A program made the translations under genes and the position numbers. The notes under the pieces are model-generated. The model did no database searches and had not been told where the DNA came from. It saw only the letters and a program-made list of their open reading frames with translations. Below are positions 38,104 to 48,562 of a stretch of DNA of 64,000 bases, one piece after another. The stretch lies in the NCBI GenBank assembly GCA_000149225.2, contig CM000692.1, positions 248,001-312,000 on the forward strand, written 5' to 3'. Origin of the DNA: Lachancea kluyveri NRRL Y-12651. Lineage: Eukaryota > Ascomycota > Saccharomycetes > Saccharomycetales > Saccharomycetaceae. Each line of letters opens with the position of its first letter. Within the stretch, counting starts at the first letter, position 1.

Positions 38104-38425
38104 CGTAGGAAACGAGCTAGTGGTAGGCCAAGCAGGCCTGCAAGCTGGTACGAGCCAGGCGTTGCGCAGACGGGTTTGCACTACACCGTAGTTCCTGAGT
38201 CTACCACGGCTAGACAGGTAGACTGCGCCGGGGGTCGGTGGGCCTCCTGCCTAGAGTGTCCGAAGTGGACAGAGGAGCCCTCCCAGCGCTGGACGCAGCG
38301 GACTCCACACCTTGCCACTGCGTGGGTAGGTTTTCTTCTTGAGGAGTGCCCGCGTGTAAGATGGCAGTGGTCTACCATGTCGTCGCATGGAGTTTGTCCA
38401 TGAGCGCGGTTCATGCACAACTTTA
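38104..38425. other. GC-rich hairpin-dense block in the RPS23 upstream region
   Basis: About 320 bases of clearly GC-rich sequence sit in an otherwise AT-rich intergenic region. They contain a chain of inverted repeats: GCAGGCCTGC (38132-38141), ACTAC/GTAGT (38180-38192), a perfect 8-bp pair AGTCTACC/GGTAGACT (38198-38224), a long hairpin 38240-38280 (GGGC-TCCT...TGTCC/GGACA...AGGA-GCCC), CCACTGC/GCAGTGG (38315-38370) and CCATG/CATGG (38375-38390). GGTTCATGCAC at 38409 weakly resembles a Pol III B-box. It may encode a structured RNA, but it matches no RNA family I can recall. Confidence 0.5.
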
Positions 38426-38427
38426 GA

Positions 38428-38440
38428 CTGTATGGGTGTT
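38428..38440 (-). promoter_or_regulatory. Rap1-type site upstream of RPS23
   Basis: The minus strand reads AACACCCATACAG, matching the Rap1 consensus ACACCCRYACAYM at nearly all positions. It lies about 430 bases upstream of the RPS23 ATG and 185 bases upstream of the YGR117C-like gene. Confidence 0.65.
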
Positions 38441-38623
38441 AGATATCAATTTTCATCGTGATACCTTAACATATGTACGGATGTATCAGTCAAACGAAAA
38501 GGAATTTGATGTTAGGGTGCAGCTTCTTACATAATCATTCAAAGAGAGAGAGAGACCTTGGTACGAAGGCCTTCTGGAATGGTTGTTAAACTCAATTCCG
38601 ACTAAGAATCAATTCTGATATCA

Positions 38624-40084
38624 ATGAAGATGGAGAGTTCAACGGTAATTGATGGGTTAACAAAAGTCTTAATAGCACAGTACCTTAAAAAACATCATTA
38701 TGACAACACTCTGTCCAACTTTCTAATTGAAACGTCTCTACCACTCTCAGCCGTCGATGATCACTACAAACAGCATCAAGTGTACGACGATTTGGAAACT
38801 ATTGTCACCGAGCGGGTGCAATTCAATGAACACGAGGTGTCTGAAAGACTAAAAGAGCTGACCATCAATGACTCCCTACCTTCTATAGACTCTGATAAGT
38901 TCCACATCCCTTGTTGGGATCATACCACTAAGTTCACGGCATTCCGTGGTTTTCAACCACCAGTGGGGTTAACCATTGAATCATGCTTTTGCTATAACAG
39001 CACACTCCTTGCGTGTACATCTACGAAGCAGTTACATTTCTACGATGGAGTCTCTCTCACACAAAAAAAAGTGTTAAAACTTGATAATGTTATCAAAAGA
39101 TGTGGCATGCTACCGGTGACAGACATCTATTACTATGTGTGTGGCATCGACGGAAGTGTGTCGATGTACGGGAACAGTCTAGAGCCCATTGCAGGTTTTA
39201 AATGGAGACTGCACAACAGAGTTATTACGCACGTCCAATGGTTTAACAGAGGACGTGGGGAGTTACTGTGTTTTAGTTGTGGTTTAGACGGGTTCATTAA
39301 AATGCACAGCTTGAATCTCTCTGATGGAAAGATTACTTTACTGCATGAAGTTAAACTGCTCTCTGCTTGTACTTCTTTCCAATTGGCTCAAACCGAATCT
39401 GGGGATCCCGTTCTCCTTTTAACTAGACTCGATTTTACCCAGGTGATGGTTTTTGTCGTTTCACAAAACAGATTGGTCGAGCACAGCAAGATTGCGTTGA
39501 ATAATGCTCAGTTTAGCACCCATTCTTTTAATGTGAGAGATATGGTGCTGTTGGATTTTGAAAACACCACCAGCCATGCGAATCCTCATTTACGTGTGTT
39601 AAGACCTGGCACCATGCTAGCTATTGCTACTTCACACATACCATATATGAGATTGATCTTAACCGAAATACCCAAACTCGATGCTTTAGGTACCAGCCAG
39701 AAGGTGAACACAGTGGTCCCACAAGTGCCAAGCATCTTGGACAATTTTGCGGCACCAAATTTGCATGCTGCTAATGTCGAGGATAAGTCAACCGCATCTC
39801 GTGTCCCTAAGGTCTATTTTGACAAGATATTGAGGAATATTGCCACCACGATCCCGCAGGATTCATACTCCCAGCCCGTTTTAAGGTCATTCCTGAAAGG
39901 CAGGGGTATACTAGTTGGTGGAGACCTCGGTATTTATGCTGTGGATGTCAGTAAGGGAGATTCTTGGATAGTAAAGTCAGACGGCTCTGTAGGAGAGAGT
40001 AGAGTCAAGTCCCTTGATGTCCATGATAATAGGATTGTTGTGTCATTTGCTAACAGGGCTTTAGCCGTGTGGGAATGCCAGTAA
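38624..40084 (+). CDS. YGR117C: YGR117C-like protein, LisH motif and WD-like repeats
   Basis: The 486-residue protein corresponds to the uncharacterised S. cerevisiae YGR117C (476 aa) by position between RPS23 and SPT6-region genes and by length. Residues about 9-40 (VIDGLTKVLIAQYLKKHHYDNTLSNFLIETSLP) form a LisH-type dimerisation motif. The rest reads as degenerate beta-propeller strands (KQLHFYDGVSL, YYYVCGIDGSVSMYGNSLEPI, LLCFSCGLDGFIKMHSLNLS, GGDLGIYAVDV, IVVSFANRALAVWE). LisH plus propeller proteins often serve as adaptor subunits, but no function is assigned. A second ATG two codons downstream is an alternative start. Confidence 0.88.
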   Translation: MKMESSTVIDGLTKVLIAQYLKKHHYDNTLSNFLIETSLPLSAVDDHYKQHQVYDDLETIVTERVQFNEHEVSERLKELTINDSLPSIDSDKFHIPCWDHTTKFTAFRGFQPPVGLTIESCFCYNSTLLACTSTKQLHFYDGVSLTQKKVLKLDNVIKRCGMLPVTDIYYYVCGIDGSVSMYGNSLEPIAGFKWRLHNRVITHVQWFNRGRGELLCFSCGLDGFIKMHSLNLSDGKITLLHEVKLLSACTSFQLAQTESGDPVLLLTRLDFTQVMVFVVSQNRLVEHSKIALNNAQFSTHSFNVRDMVLLDFENTTSHANPHLRVLRPGTMLAIATSHIPYMRLILTEIPKLDALGTSQKVNTVVPQVPSILDNFAAPNLHAANVEDKSTASRVPKVYFDKILRNIATTIPQDSYSQPVLRSFLKGRGILVGGDLGIYAVDVSKGDSWIVKSDGSVGESRVKSLDVHDNRIVVSFANRALAVWECQ

Positions 40085-40874
40085 AAAAATCAAAATTGTG
40101 TTTAATTGAAGCAGTTTTTGAGAATAAACATCTGCCATCATGTACCCTTGGTCTGATTCCAAATATTATTCATTCTATAACTTAATTTTTTTCTCTGATA
40201 AATAGTATTTCTCATAACAAAACATAAAATTCAAAAGTACTGCTCGTCTTCAGCCTTTGGAGATAAGGTTTATACTGACATAAGCAGCGAATTCTACACT
40301 TTGATTACACATATCTGTATAAAACTCAACAGATACAAAACCTAACCCCTCGGCTAAATGAATAACTCTCGATATTTACCAAATAGCATTTAGAAGGCTT
40401 CAAAAAGTTTTGGTCTCTGAAGAACTTTGTTACAATTTACGCTACGTACAAATGTAACATATATATACGATGGTAGAGAAAACGCAGCCATCATGAGTTA
40501 AAATATTACACTTCAAAGGGTAGTTGTACTATTAGTGAGGTGTTTTAGTGATATTCTCCAGCCCAGGATTCCTATCGCGCAAAATTATTCTCTTGAACTT
40601 GAATTCTATTCTCAGTACTTTTTTCTTATGAATCAAAGCTAAGTTTCAAAAAATAATTGAATGTTGCTACGAACCAACTTGCCGATCATTCCAATCAAAT
40701 CGGAAGCCATAAGAGTTTAGTACCGGTCCCCAATTGCTTTCTTTTATTTCGAACGTTGCCCTGCTGTGGATGTCCCGACATCGCGCAGCTCCCGACTTCA
40801 CGCTCATACAAAATGTTTCAGTAAAGACAGTCTAGGACAACTCAATGCTCTAAGATAAAAGAACGAGGACAAGC
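40085..40874. other. Intergenic gap, possible replication origin
   Basis: This AT-rich, gene-free stretch of 790 bases between the YGR117C-like gene and NAT3 includes, on the minus strand at 40219-40229, TTTTATGTTTT. That is a perfect match to the S. cerevisiae ARS consensus WTTTAYRTTTW. A few such matches are expected by chance in 64 kb of AT-rich DNA, so an origin is only a possibility. Confidence 0.25.
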
Positions 40875-41492
40875 ATGACAACGATTCGGCCATTTGAAGC
40901 TACAGATCTTTTTAAGCTAAACTACGTGAACTTAGACATTCTTACAGAAAACTTTCCTCTAGAGTTTTACTTTGAATATCTGATCGTATGGCCCGAACTC
41001 TTCTTTAAAAGTGCAGAGCTAACGAAACTTTGGAAGGCGAATCCAACTTCTTCTTCATTGGAAGATGCAACACCTGAAATTTCGGGCTACATGATGGCAA
41101 AAACTGAGGGCAAAGCACACGAGTGGCACTCACACATTACTGCAGTGACTGTATCTCCTTCCTTCCGTCGTATCTCGCTCGCATCCACGTTGTGCAATAC
41201 CTTGGAAACCATCACGGATAACTCACCACATGAAGTAAATTTCACAGACCTATTCGTTAAATGCAATAATTCTCTAGCGTTGAAACTGTATGAAAAGTTA
41301 GGTTATTCTGTCTTCAGGCGTGTTGTAGGATATTATAATTCCATGGAAGATGGATACCCAAAATCATTAAGCAAGTTACACGATGACAAAGACGCCTTTG
41401 ATATGAGGAAAAGCATGGCTAGAGATGAAGGCAGAAGTGTGAGAAGTGATGGCAGAAAAAACCGCTGCTTCCCTCATGAAGTTAAATTTTGA
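40875..41492 (+). CDS. NAT3: NatB N-terminal acetyltransferase catalytic subunit Nat3
   Basis: The 205-residue protein matches Nat3 (YPR131C, 195 aa), which with Mdm20 acetylates nascent chains starting Met-Asp, Met-Glu or Met-Asn. The GNAT fold is intact: MTTIRPFEATDLFKLNYVNLDILTENFPLEFYFEY at the N-terminus, beta-4 plus the acetyl-CoA loop as ITAVTVSPSFRRISLASTLCNTLE (the R/QxxGxG/A-type motif), and FVKCNNSLALKLYEKLGYSVFRRVVGYY. The C-terminal DAFDMRKSMARD.GRSVR.DGR segment is conserved. It has a small insertion near residue 55 relative to baker's yeast. Confidence 0.97.
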   Translation: MTTIRPFEATDLFKLNYVNLDILTENFPLEFYFEYLIVWPELFFKSAELTKLWKANPTSSSLEDATPEISGYMMAKTEGKAHEWHSHITAVTVSPSFRRISLASTLCNTLETITDNSPHEVNFTDLFVKCNNSLALKLYEKLGYSVFRRVVGYYNSMEDGYPKSLSKLHDDKDAFDMRKSMARDEGRSVRSDGRKNRCFPHEVKF

Positions 41493-41607
41493 CATGCGTG
41501 CTTCATATTACTCTTTTCTAAATGCATTTTATATACATAACACATATGTGTGTAGGTCAAAAACAAACTTATCTGTACACATACCTTAAACTGAGGATGG
41601 GAATGGT

Positions 41608-42420
41608 TTAAAACTCAATTTTTTCGTCATTGCCAAAGTTATTCCTGAAGTTGTTGCCTCTTCTAGATCCACCGCGACCACCTCTTCCACCACGACCGTT
41701 ACCGCGACCACGGCCTCCACGGAATCCGCCCCCACGACCGCGTCTTGGCCTTGCACTAACTTGGCCAAAAGTGTCCATATTCAACTGGCGTTCTTCCTGC
41801 CATCTCATGTTTGTGTTGGTCTCTGTGGAGGTAGATATGGTGTCGAAAAAGGAAGATTTCTTATCATAAAACACTTCTTCCGACGAATCATCTTCTGTAT
41901 TTTGTTCTTCTTCTTGTTCTTCCTCATCTTCAGCTGGCTTGTTGAATTTGGCATTGTTTGACTCAAAATCAAAATCCTCATTAGGAATCTCTGTTTTACG
42001 AGATGGACGTCTAACACCCTCATCATTTTTAGGCTCCTGCTTCCTTACAGGGGGTGCAGGTTCCTCTGCCTTTTCTTCGGTAGAAGGTGCATAGACACCA
42101 TAATCTGCCATCGCTGGAGGTACCTGCTGTTGCGGTTGCATCATTACCTGAGGAGGCAACACTGGCTGGACGTCTTCTAGCTTTACATCTAAAATGTTCA
42201 AATCCTTGACATCATTACCATTGAAAGTAACCGTGTCGTAAACTGTAGGGTTAGGGTACACCTCCTGAGGTCCCCAGTTCTTGCGGCCCTCTGTACCAAA
42301 ACAGCGCACTTGGTTTAACGTCACGACGCCCCTTTCTGAGTCAATGCCTTCCAAAAGACCGACATAACGGTTTTCTGTGACCGAGATTAGCGAAATGGTC
42401 TTGCCGATATATTGGGCCAT
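41608..42420 (-). CDS. SCD6: LSm14-family mRNP protein Scd6
   Basis: The 270-residue protein matches Scd6 (YPR129W, 349 aa), a translational repressor and decapping activator in P bodies that binds eIF4G and Dhh1. Domains in order are an LSm14 domain (residues 1-85, [46 protein letters not shown]), a Gln/Pro linker, a DFDF/FDF box ([15 protein letters not shown], about 146-160), an acidic segment, a Trp-containing TFG-like stretch, and a C-terminal RGG region (about 228-258). It is shorter than the S. cerevisiae protein mainly in the linker and the RGG region. Confidence 0.95.
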   Translation of the reverse strand: MAQYIGKTISLISVTENRYVGLLEGIDSERGVVTLNQVRCFGTEGRKNWGPQEVYPNPTVYDTVTFNGNDVKDLNILDVKLEDVQPVLPPQVMMQPQQQVPPAMADYGVYAPSTEEKAEEPAPPVRKQEPKNDEGVRRPSRKTEIPNEDFDFESNNAKFNKPAEDEEEQEEEQNTEDDSSEEVFYDKKSSFFDTISTSTETNTNMRWQEERQLNMDTFGQVSARPRRGRGGGFRGGRGRGNGRGGRGGRGGSRRGNNFRNNFGNDEKIEF

Positions 42421-42850
42421 GGCTTCGCTGGTCCAGTATGGATCGATTGGTTATGTGATTAAGTTTCAAAAAATGAGCATAAAATATTCACTTCGATTTC
42501 TTTTCGCCACCCTCAGACGCATTCGTCAATAGCGATAAATACAATGCTCAAAACGAGAAGCATCATGTTGGAACGCACAACGATTGAAGTTGTAAACATT
42601 AATTTTATGGCAATACAAAAGCTGTATGACTACTTTCAACACCAATTGAGCTCTGATTAGTACCATATTCACTACAGAAGTAGTTTACACTGCGCTCTTC
42701 CCCTCTTGCTTTGATAGAAGCCTGACCTTCTCCAGTTACTCCAGATCTCCTGTATTTTAGGAACCTCGGGCCGAAGACTCCGAGATCGTTTTTATATAAA
42801 GACGAGATAAATTGCAAAGAGCACCGTTACTTATTGATAAGGAAGCAAGA
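42421..42850. other. SCD6/ANT1 divergent promoter
   Basis: This 430-base region between divergent start codons holds no gene I can support. Confidence 0.45.
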
Positions 42851-43885
42851 ATGGCAAGCTTTGAAAGTGCACTTAGTGGAGCGGTGGCCTCCGCCATGGC
42901 CAACACTGTTGTCTATCCCCTAGACTTGGTTAAAACGCTTGTTCAAACGCAGTTGAAACAGGACGAACAGTTGAAGCAGCTGGAAACTGAACCCCAATCT
43001 CAGGATAAAGATGAACCAGTCAAGGATATTCCTCCGGTACCTATTAAACTCAATGAAAACAATTATCTGCAGTACAATAGTACTTTTGATGCCATATATA
43101 AAATTTACAAACAGGAGGGTATACGTGGTCTTTATCAAGGGTTGACAACTTCTGTTATGGCCGGTTTCTTTCAAACATTTTCCTATTTCTTTTGGTACAG
43201 TTTTGTGAGAAAATGCTATTTCCGTGTGAAACTGATAAACCGTAAGAATACCAAATTCACCACGATAGAAGAGTTGTTGTTGGGTATAGTCGCCGCAGCA
43301 ACTTCACAGATATTTACAAATCCTATATCTCTAATTTCCGCTAGGCAACAGACTAGACAGGGTATAGACGGGGATAACGATTTTTTAACCGTGGCAAAAG
43401 AGATTTACAAGGAACAGAGAAGTATCAAAGGGTTTTGGAAAGGTTTAAAAGTTTCATTAATGTTAACGATCAATCCATCAATAACTTATACCTCGTATGA
43501 GAAACTAAAAGATGCATTATTTACCACAGATACAATGAACTTGAAAAAAGAACTTGTTGATTCATCTTCCCAATTATCGCCGTACCAGAACTTCACCTTG
43601 GGAGTTCTGTCGAAAATGATATCTACGATAATCACCATGCCTCTGATTATCTCCAAGGCTTGGCTACAAAGAAACGGCTCAAATTTTTCGAGCTTTCAAC
43701 AGGTTTTGTACTATTTGTACAAAAACGAGGGCCTAAGATCTTGGTGGAAAGGTTTATCCCCACAATTGGCAAAGGGTGTTCTCGTTCAAGGGTTGCTATT
43801 CATGTTCAAGGGTGAGTTGACAAAGCTGATGAAAAGGTTGCTGCTCTATGTTAGGATTGCAAGTAGGAAAAAACTTGTTGCATAA
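42851..43885 (+). CDS. ANT1: Peroxisomal adenine nucleotide transporter Ant1
   Basis: The 344-residue mitochondrial-carrier-family protein matches Ant1 (YPR128C, 328 aa), which brings ATP into peroxisomes for fatty-acid activation. I start at the ATG at 42851 (MASFESALSGAVASAMANTVVYPLDLVKTLVQTQ); the frame extends 13 codons upstream to a TTG. Three carrier repeats are visible, with signature motifs PLDLVK, PISLIS (degenerate, as in Ant1 proteins) and PLIISK, and the repeat ends EGIRGLYQGL, IKGFWKGL and EGLRSWWKGL. A charged loop (about residues 36-66) is longer than in S. cerevisiae. Confidence 0.95.
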   Translation: MASFESALSGAVASAMANTVVYPLDLVKTLVQTQLKQDEQLKQLETEPQSQDKDEPVKDIPPVPIKLNENNYLQYNSTFDAIYKIYKQEGIRGLYQGLTTSVMAGFFQTFSYFFWYSFVRKCYFRVKLINRKNTKFTTIEELLLGIVAAATSQIFTNPISLISARQQTRQGIDGDNDFLTVAKEIYKEQRSIKGFWKGLKVSLMLTINPSITYTSYEKLKDALFTTDTMNLKKELVDSSSQLSPYQNFTLGVLSKMISTIITMPLIISKAWLQRNGSNFSSFQQVLYYLYKNEGLRSWWKGLSPQLAKGVLVQGLLFMFKGELTKLMKRLLLYVRIASRKKLVA

Positions 43886-43999
43886 TCACATAATTACATA
43901 ATTTACCTTATTTTATAGTTTTATGTCTTAAATGTATAATTGTGGTTGGGGGAATGCATCCTGCAACCTATAAGGATTATCAGTTGACTAATGTAGCAT

Positions 44000-45034
44000 T
44001 TAAACTATCCATTCGTATCTATCCCCTTGAGTCTTAAAGTTCTTCAAAAAGTCGTTGATCTGGTTCAATTCGCTATCACTCAGTTCAAATTCAGACATGT
44101 TCTCGACGACTTTATCCACCGTGGTACCACCGGGAATTGGAATCAATTTGGTACTGTTATACTTCTTATTAAAAGATCTAATCCAGGCCAGCGCCAACTG
44201 TGGTGTCGTAATTTTTTCAGAGTCTGGCCGTTGGGACAGAAGTTTCTGTAAAAATTGGACCAGAACCAAATTCTGTTTCATACTATCACCGTGAAATCTT
44301 TTCATAGCTTTTCTAAAATCACCTTCCGGAATGTCTTCTGCCCTTTGGATTTGCCCTGTCAATAAACCTCTTCCCAGTGGAGAATAACAGATAATAGGAA
44401 GACCTAATTCATTGCAAGCTTTTGCCACGCCGTTGTGCAAAATGTCAGTAGAGAACAGAGATAGTTCAACTTCAACACAGCACAAATACTTGGCATACTC
44501 CTTATGAATAGCTCTGATTTGTGCCTCGGTAACCTCACTCAAGGAAATCCCACCAACGACACCTCGCTCAATGTATTCGACAATGGTATCAAAGCTCTCG
44601 CGAGGAAAGTGCTCTTCCCCATTCTGTTTTGCCAATTCAGTATCAATTCTGGCGACTTGGAAAATATCCAGAGGACCACAACCCAATTCTCTAACACAAT
44701 TTTCAATGGATTCTGAGACATGAAGACGATCACCTTGTGGGGTTAAATTCTCATTATTCAAGCCACCTTTGCAACTGATAATCACCTTGGATCTCTTTTC
44801 TGGGAATTTGGAGAAATATGAATTAACGTACTCCAAATTAATGAAGTTAGGACCGTAAAATTCACCAACGTTAAAAAAGGCTTTGTTTGGAAGAGACAAA
44901 TCCACAACCTTATTTAGGGTGGCAAATGCAGTTTCCAATGGTACGGGCTCTTGTCTCCAGGTAAAGTTCATAAGACCGTAGCCAGTAGAAACTTGGAGAA
45001 TATCCTTTTTTATAGCATCAACTGAGGAGCTCAT
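44000..45034 (-). CDS. YPR127W: Pyridoxal reductase-type aldo-keto reductase (YPR127W homolog)
   Basis: The 344-residue protein matches S. cerevisiae YPR127W (345 aa), an NADPH-dependent aldo-keto reductase related to fission yeast pyridoxal reductase. I choose the ATG at 45034 (MSSSVDAIKKDILQVSTGYGLMNFTWR), as the upstream frame begins only with a GTG. Visible AKR motifs are KAFFNVGEFYGP (catalytic Tyr region), VIISCKGG (catalytic Lys), IDIFQVARID, GVVGGISLSEV, CYSPLGRGLLTGQI and the NADPH-binding LIPIPGGTTVDKVVEN. It converges with ANT1, as YPR127W and YPR128C do. Confidence 0.94.
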   Translation of the reverse strand: MSSSVDAIKKDILQVSTGYGLMNFTWRQEPVPLETAFATLNKVVDLSLPNKAFFNVGEFYGPNFINLEYVNSYFSKFPEKRSKVIISCKGGLNNENLTPQGDRLHVSESIENCVRELGCGPLDIFQVARIDTELAKQNGEEHFPRESFDTIVEYIERGVVGGISLSEVTEAQIRAIHKEYAKYLCCVEVELSLFSTDILHNGVAKACNELGLPIICYSPLGRGLLTGQIQRAEDIPEGDFRKAMKRFHGDSMKQNLVLVQFLQKLLSQRPDSEKITTPQLALAWIRSFNKKYNSTKLIPIPGGTTVDKVVENMSEFELSDSELNQINDFLKNFKTQGDRYEWIV

Positions 45035-46661
45035 TTCGTAAATTCTGTGTTTATGTCTTTGAGATAGTACATAGCAATTGCCTACCTTCACTACAAAAGT
45101 CTCGCTTTATATACTGACGTATTCCCTTATCAGTTTTAGAGAAAAATGAATAAATGAGAGGTACCGTGTAAGTGATCCTCGACTTTTAGTCAGCAATAAT
45201 CACAGGGAGAAGTAAAGCAAAACCAGCACAGCCAAGATGGTCCACACTTTGCTTTTGTAAGGTAACACGCGGGCAGTATCTGATTAGAAATCATAATTAT
45301 GGTCCTGGTACTCCGAGAGTAAAATACAGCTTTTCTTTCGAAGGTACCTGCAAAAAAATGCTTGGCAATAAGCTGGTATTTAGCCATAGGAATTGAGGGC
45401 AGTTGAACTCAATCACATGAAACAACCAAACTTGAGATTCTGTGGCCTGAAATACAGGAGTGTTTGTTAACTTGCCTTATGTTGTAAAATTTCAGTCCAA
45501 CAAGTATTTTCTCTGTTCCGTAGTTTCATCTAAAAACCTTGGATTTGAAAGAATGTAAAATAAGTGAGAGTAAAGAAACCTCCGTAGTCCAAAGACACTT
45601 GTTTCGACATTTTTAAACCAATGTCAAAAGTGTGTGGGAACGCCTCTATGCTGTGCAATATTTGGGAAAGATGGTCGTTTTGGCTCCAGCCAAAAAGATT
45701 TCAAAACAGGGACTTACTATACAAGTTGTATGTTCAAATAGCGATAAATCTCTGATTCTCAAAAAACTAGACAGACAAAAGCCTGTGTCCAAGTACTTCA
45801 ATCGGCACAGCTAGCACGACTAGCACAGTAGACTGTTTAACTTGATCTGCCAGGGTTAGCACAGAATTATTTCTCTTAAAAGACAGGACGTGATATCGTA
45901 TCCGCGTTACCTAATGAGCAGCTCCGCTGTGGAATCCGGGAAAATAACTAAGAGCAATGGTTAGAAACTGTAGTGTGATTTGGATACACTGCGCAGATTT
46001 ACATTGATTTCACATACATATCTATATGTATAATACACGTGCTTCAGTCACATCACTCAATTTGAAAATGTGTGATAGTTTGGAGACTATTCGCAACCAC
46101 AAACTGGAGAGACCGGAACATGGCAAAAGTCACGTACAGGAAATGGATAACATGCTTTTTTGAAATCAGTGGTAGGATGATTCGGAGGTTATCCGCGTAC
46201 TCTATGGTACCAGAAAAATTTACAGCATAAAGACGATAAGTTTTGTGCTAGAGCATTCGGCAGAAACGATCTGCTCTTGTTTGATCCTGTTGCGCTATGT
46301 TTTGCATAACCACGTAAACCATTGGCGAGGCTATCACTGCACTTTCATTAGATACAGCGGGCCCAGTATCTCTGTCCCTGCGTTGCAGAAGTGGTTACAC
46401 AAGACATAACCTCAAAAAAAAAAAAAGACTTGCGAAAGTCTAAGGTGGATCAGCCAGATACACATCAATATTGAAAGCAATAGTAGCATATATGTCGATT
46501 CTAATAAGAAAGAAAGTCTCTCAGAACATGCACGATATCGCACTAAAAAACAACAACCAAGAAATGTGTAGGATATGAATGGTGTCAACTATTGTACAAG
46601 GTAAATAGATAAATATATATGTATATACATGCGTGATGATAATAATCTATTCTTTTAACGA
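45035..46661. other. Long intergenic region
   Basis: The 1.6 kb between the YPR127W-like promoter and the YLH47 stop codon has no gene I can support. Its longest frame (about 60 codons near 45632) lacks an ATG. Short TA-rich runs lie near 46010 and 46610. It may contain relics or an unrecognised RNA. Confidence 0.45.
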
Positions 46662-47975
46662 CTATTTAATCTGCTTTTCCTTTGATTGCCCATCATGGTT
46701 GTCAACATCATCCAAGCTCAATTCGTCTCTCACTCTCACTATAGAATCCTTTTCTTGTTGCTCTTCCTCCTTCATAATTTCCTCTTGTTCCTTCAATTGG
46801 GCCATCTTCTGTTTGTTGGTAGCTTTACTCTCCTCAACAACGTTAACCTTAACCTCATGGTACAGTTCGTCCGGAAGACCACTCAACACATCGCACAAAG
46901 CGTCGTAGAGAGTCTTTTTGGAATGAATATCACCGTAGGTATAAGCAGTAGCCATGATTAGTAGAGTTGAAGGAATCTTGTCCTTCAATCTCATATTCAA
47001 CCAAATTTTCAAGTTATCACGTAGAACACTGTCTTCAACGTTGACATTTCTGATACCTCTAGAGGCACATGCTGTACGTAGCTCAGCAGAACTCAAGTAT
47101 TCAACACCTTCGTAGTAAATAGCCAGATCATCTTTTTTCAACTCTAACATCTTGTAACGGATTCTATAACGCAGCATGACATCTGTACCGAATGGCTGCA
47201 AGTTGATGTATTTGGCAATGGCAACCAAGTATGGACGTGTGGCGTTATCCAAGACGGTGTCATCCGTAAACAAACGTGCAACTGTAATCAACTGTTTACG
47301 AGATTCTGGTTCACCCGTAGCACGAACGTGCTTGTAGAAGCTGTTGAAGACCAATTTTTGTTCATCGCTAATGTCACGAGGCTTAAAATGGGATTGGTTG
47401 TCCTTAATAATACCAGAAACTAAAGCCCTAGTCTTTCTCAGATTGTTCAACTTTGTGATCTTATCTTTCTTCGATTCGTAGGTGGATGGTAGCATGTTTG
47501 GAAATAGCTTCAAAGCCACTGGCAATAGAAGTTCTGCGAATGGCACCAACACAAAAGCCGAGAATGGAACCAACCTGATGACATCCTGAGTTGTTCTTTT
47601 CAGCTGCAATAGCTCTCTACGAGTGAGCTCATAACCGGCGGACATCTTTAGCAACAATTTGAAAGAAATTTTCATCTCAAGACCCAACAACTTGGTACCG
47701 TCCCAGTAATGTTGAGCTTCATGTTTAACTTTTGCCCAGAGAGATGGCTTAACATCGCCTTCTTTCTTTTCAGTTGGGACTTTTGGGCCTTCTGGAGTAG
47801 AATTAGAAGTAGGAGTAGGAGTAGGAGGCTCAGTGGCATAGGCACGACGCCCTGTATAGTTGTGTAGCGGCAGGGAAATGGCTTTGTAACTTGTAGCGGC
47901 GGTAAGACCACGTGAGCGGATCAAAGTGTTACGTTGTAACAACAACAGTTGCGAAGGCTTCAAGCTTCTTAGCAT
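46662..47975 (-). CDS. YLH47: LETM1-family mitochondrial inner-membrane protein Ylh47 (Mrs7)
   Basis: The 437-residue protein matches Ylh47 (YPR125W, 454 aa), a homolog of Mdm38/LETM1 involved in mitochondrial K+/H+ balance and ribosome association. Residues 1-50 form a basic, Ser/Arg-rich presequence (MLRSLKPSQLLLLQRNTLIRSRG) with a likely cleavage near RRAYAT. LETM1 motifs follow: WDGTKLLGLEMKISFKLLLKMSAGYELTRRELLQLKRTTQDVIRLVPFSAFVLVPFAELLLPVALKLFPNMLPSTYES, which includes the single membrane span (about residues 133-157). The ribosome-binding region comes next, ending in a charged C-terminal tail. Confidence 0.95.
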   Translation of the reverse strand: MLRSLKPSQLLLLQRNTLIRSRGLTAATSYKAISLPLHNYTGRRAYATEPPTPTPTSNSTPEGPKVPTEKKEGDVKPSLWAKVKHEAQHYWDGTKLLGLEMKISFKLLLKMSAGYELTRRELLQLKRTTQDVIRLVPFSAFVLVPFAELLLPVALKLFPNMLPSTYESKKDKITKLNNLRKTRALVSGIIKDNQSHFKPRDISDEQKLVFNSFYKHVRATGEPESRKQLITVARLFTDDTVLDNATRPYLVAIAKYINLQPFGTDVMLRYRIRYKMLELKKDDLAIYYEGVEYLSSAELRTACASRGIRNVNVEDSVLRDNLKIWLNMRLKDKIPSTLLIMATAYTYGDIHSKKTLYDALCDVLSGLPDELYHEVKVNVVEESKATNKQKMAQLKEQEEIMKEEEQQEKDSIVRVRDELSLDDVDNHDGQSKEKQIK

Positions 47976-48562
47976 TGCAATATGTTTCTTTTATTTAATT
48001 TCCTCTTTTTTTTTCTTTTCCAAAATTGATGGGAAGTAGAATGATAATGTCTATAAATTCACCAGATCTCACCTTGGTAATTGTTAAGTCCTGCAAGTGG
48101 TGGCCAACAGAAAAAGAGGTTTTCTCATCAAAAACCTCAAACTGCGAGCTTCGATAAAAAGGAAAAAAAAAAAGGAGAAAAAGAAATGAACGCGGTTAGA
48201 CAAGACCGACGAGAAAAACCAAGATTGACGGGAAAACTGATAATTGTCACAGAAAGTCGCAGAAAGTCTCACCCAAAGTCGCATAGCTTCCTTCGACAAT
48301 ATCGGGATAAACTGAATTTTGAGACGAAGGTCAGTTTTGGGGAGTTTGCTAGTCTCCTCCATAATCCGAGGATCGGAGAAAGCACATATGTAGCACATGT
48401 GGACTTTGAAAACAGACAGCCGATGTTGACGGCAACGACGATACAGTTTTTCGTTTTATCTTCAATTCATTACAAATTCATCAATCTATACAATTATTTC
48501 GTGAAAAAGGAAAAAGCAACAGTAGTTTAGAAACATAACACGTAGCGCGGATAATACAACGA
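47976..48562. other. YLH47 upstream region
   Basis: This 587-base spacer before the next gene's stop codon has a plus-strand frame (about 48081-48530) that lacks an initial ATG and is highly basic. I do not regard it as a gene. Confidence 0.4.

Noticed and set aside
38104-38425. Identity of the GC-rich block as RNase P, RNase MRP, SRP, U3 or telomerase RNA
   Set aside because: I could not find the conserved core motifs of any of these, so I left it as unassigned.
45611-45830. Possible small gene or gene relic (about 60 codons)
   Set aside because: The longest frame has no ATG, the ATG frame is only 44 codons, and nothing in it is recognisable.
48081-48530. 149-codon frame upstream of YLH47
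   Set aside because: It begins at TTG, is dominated by Lys/Arg runs from A-rich DNA, and lies where a promoter is expected.
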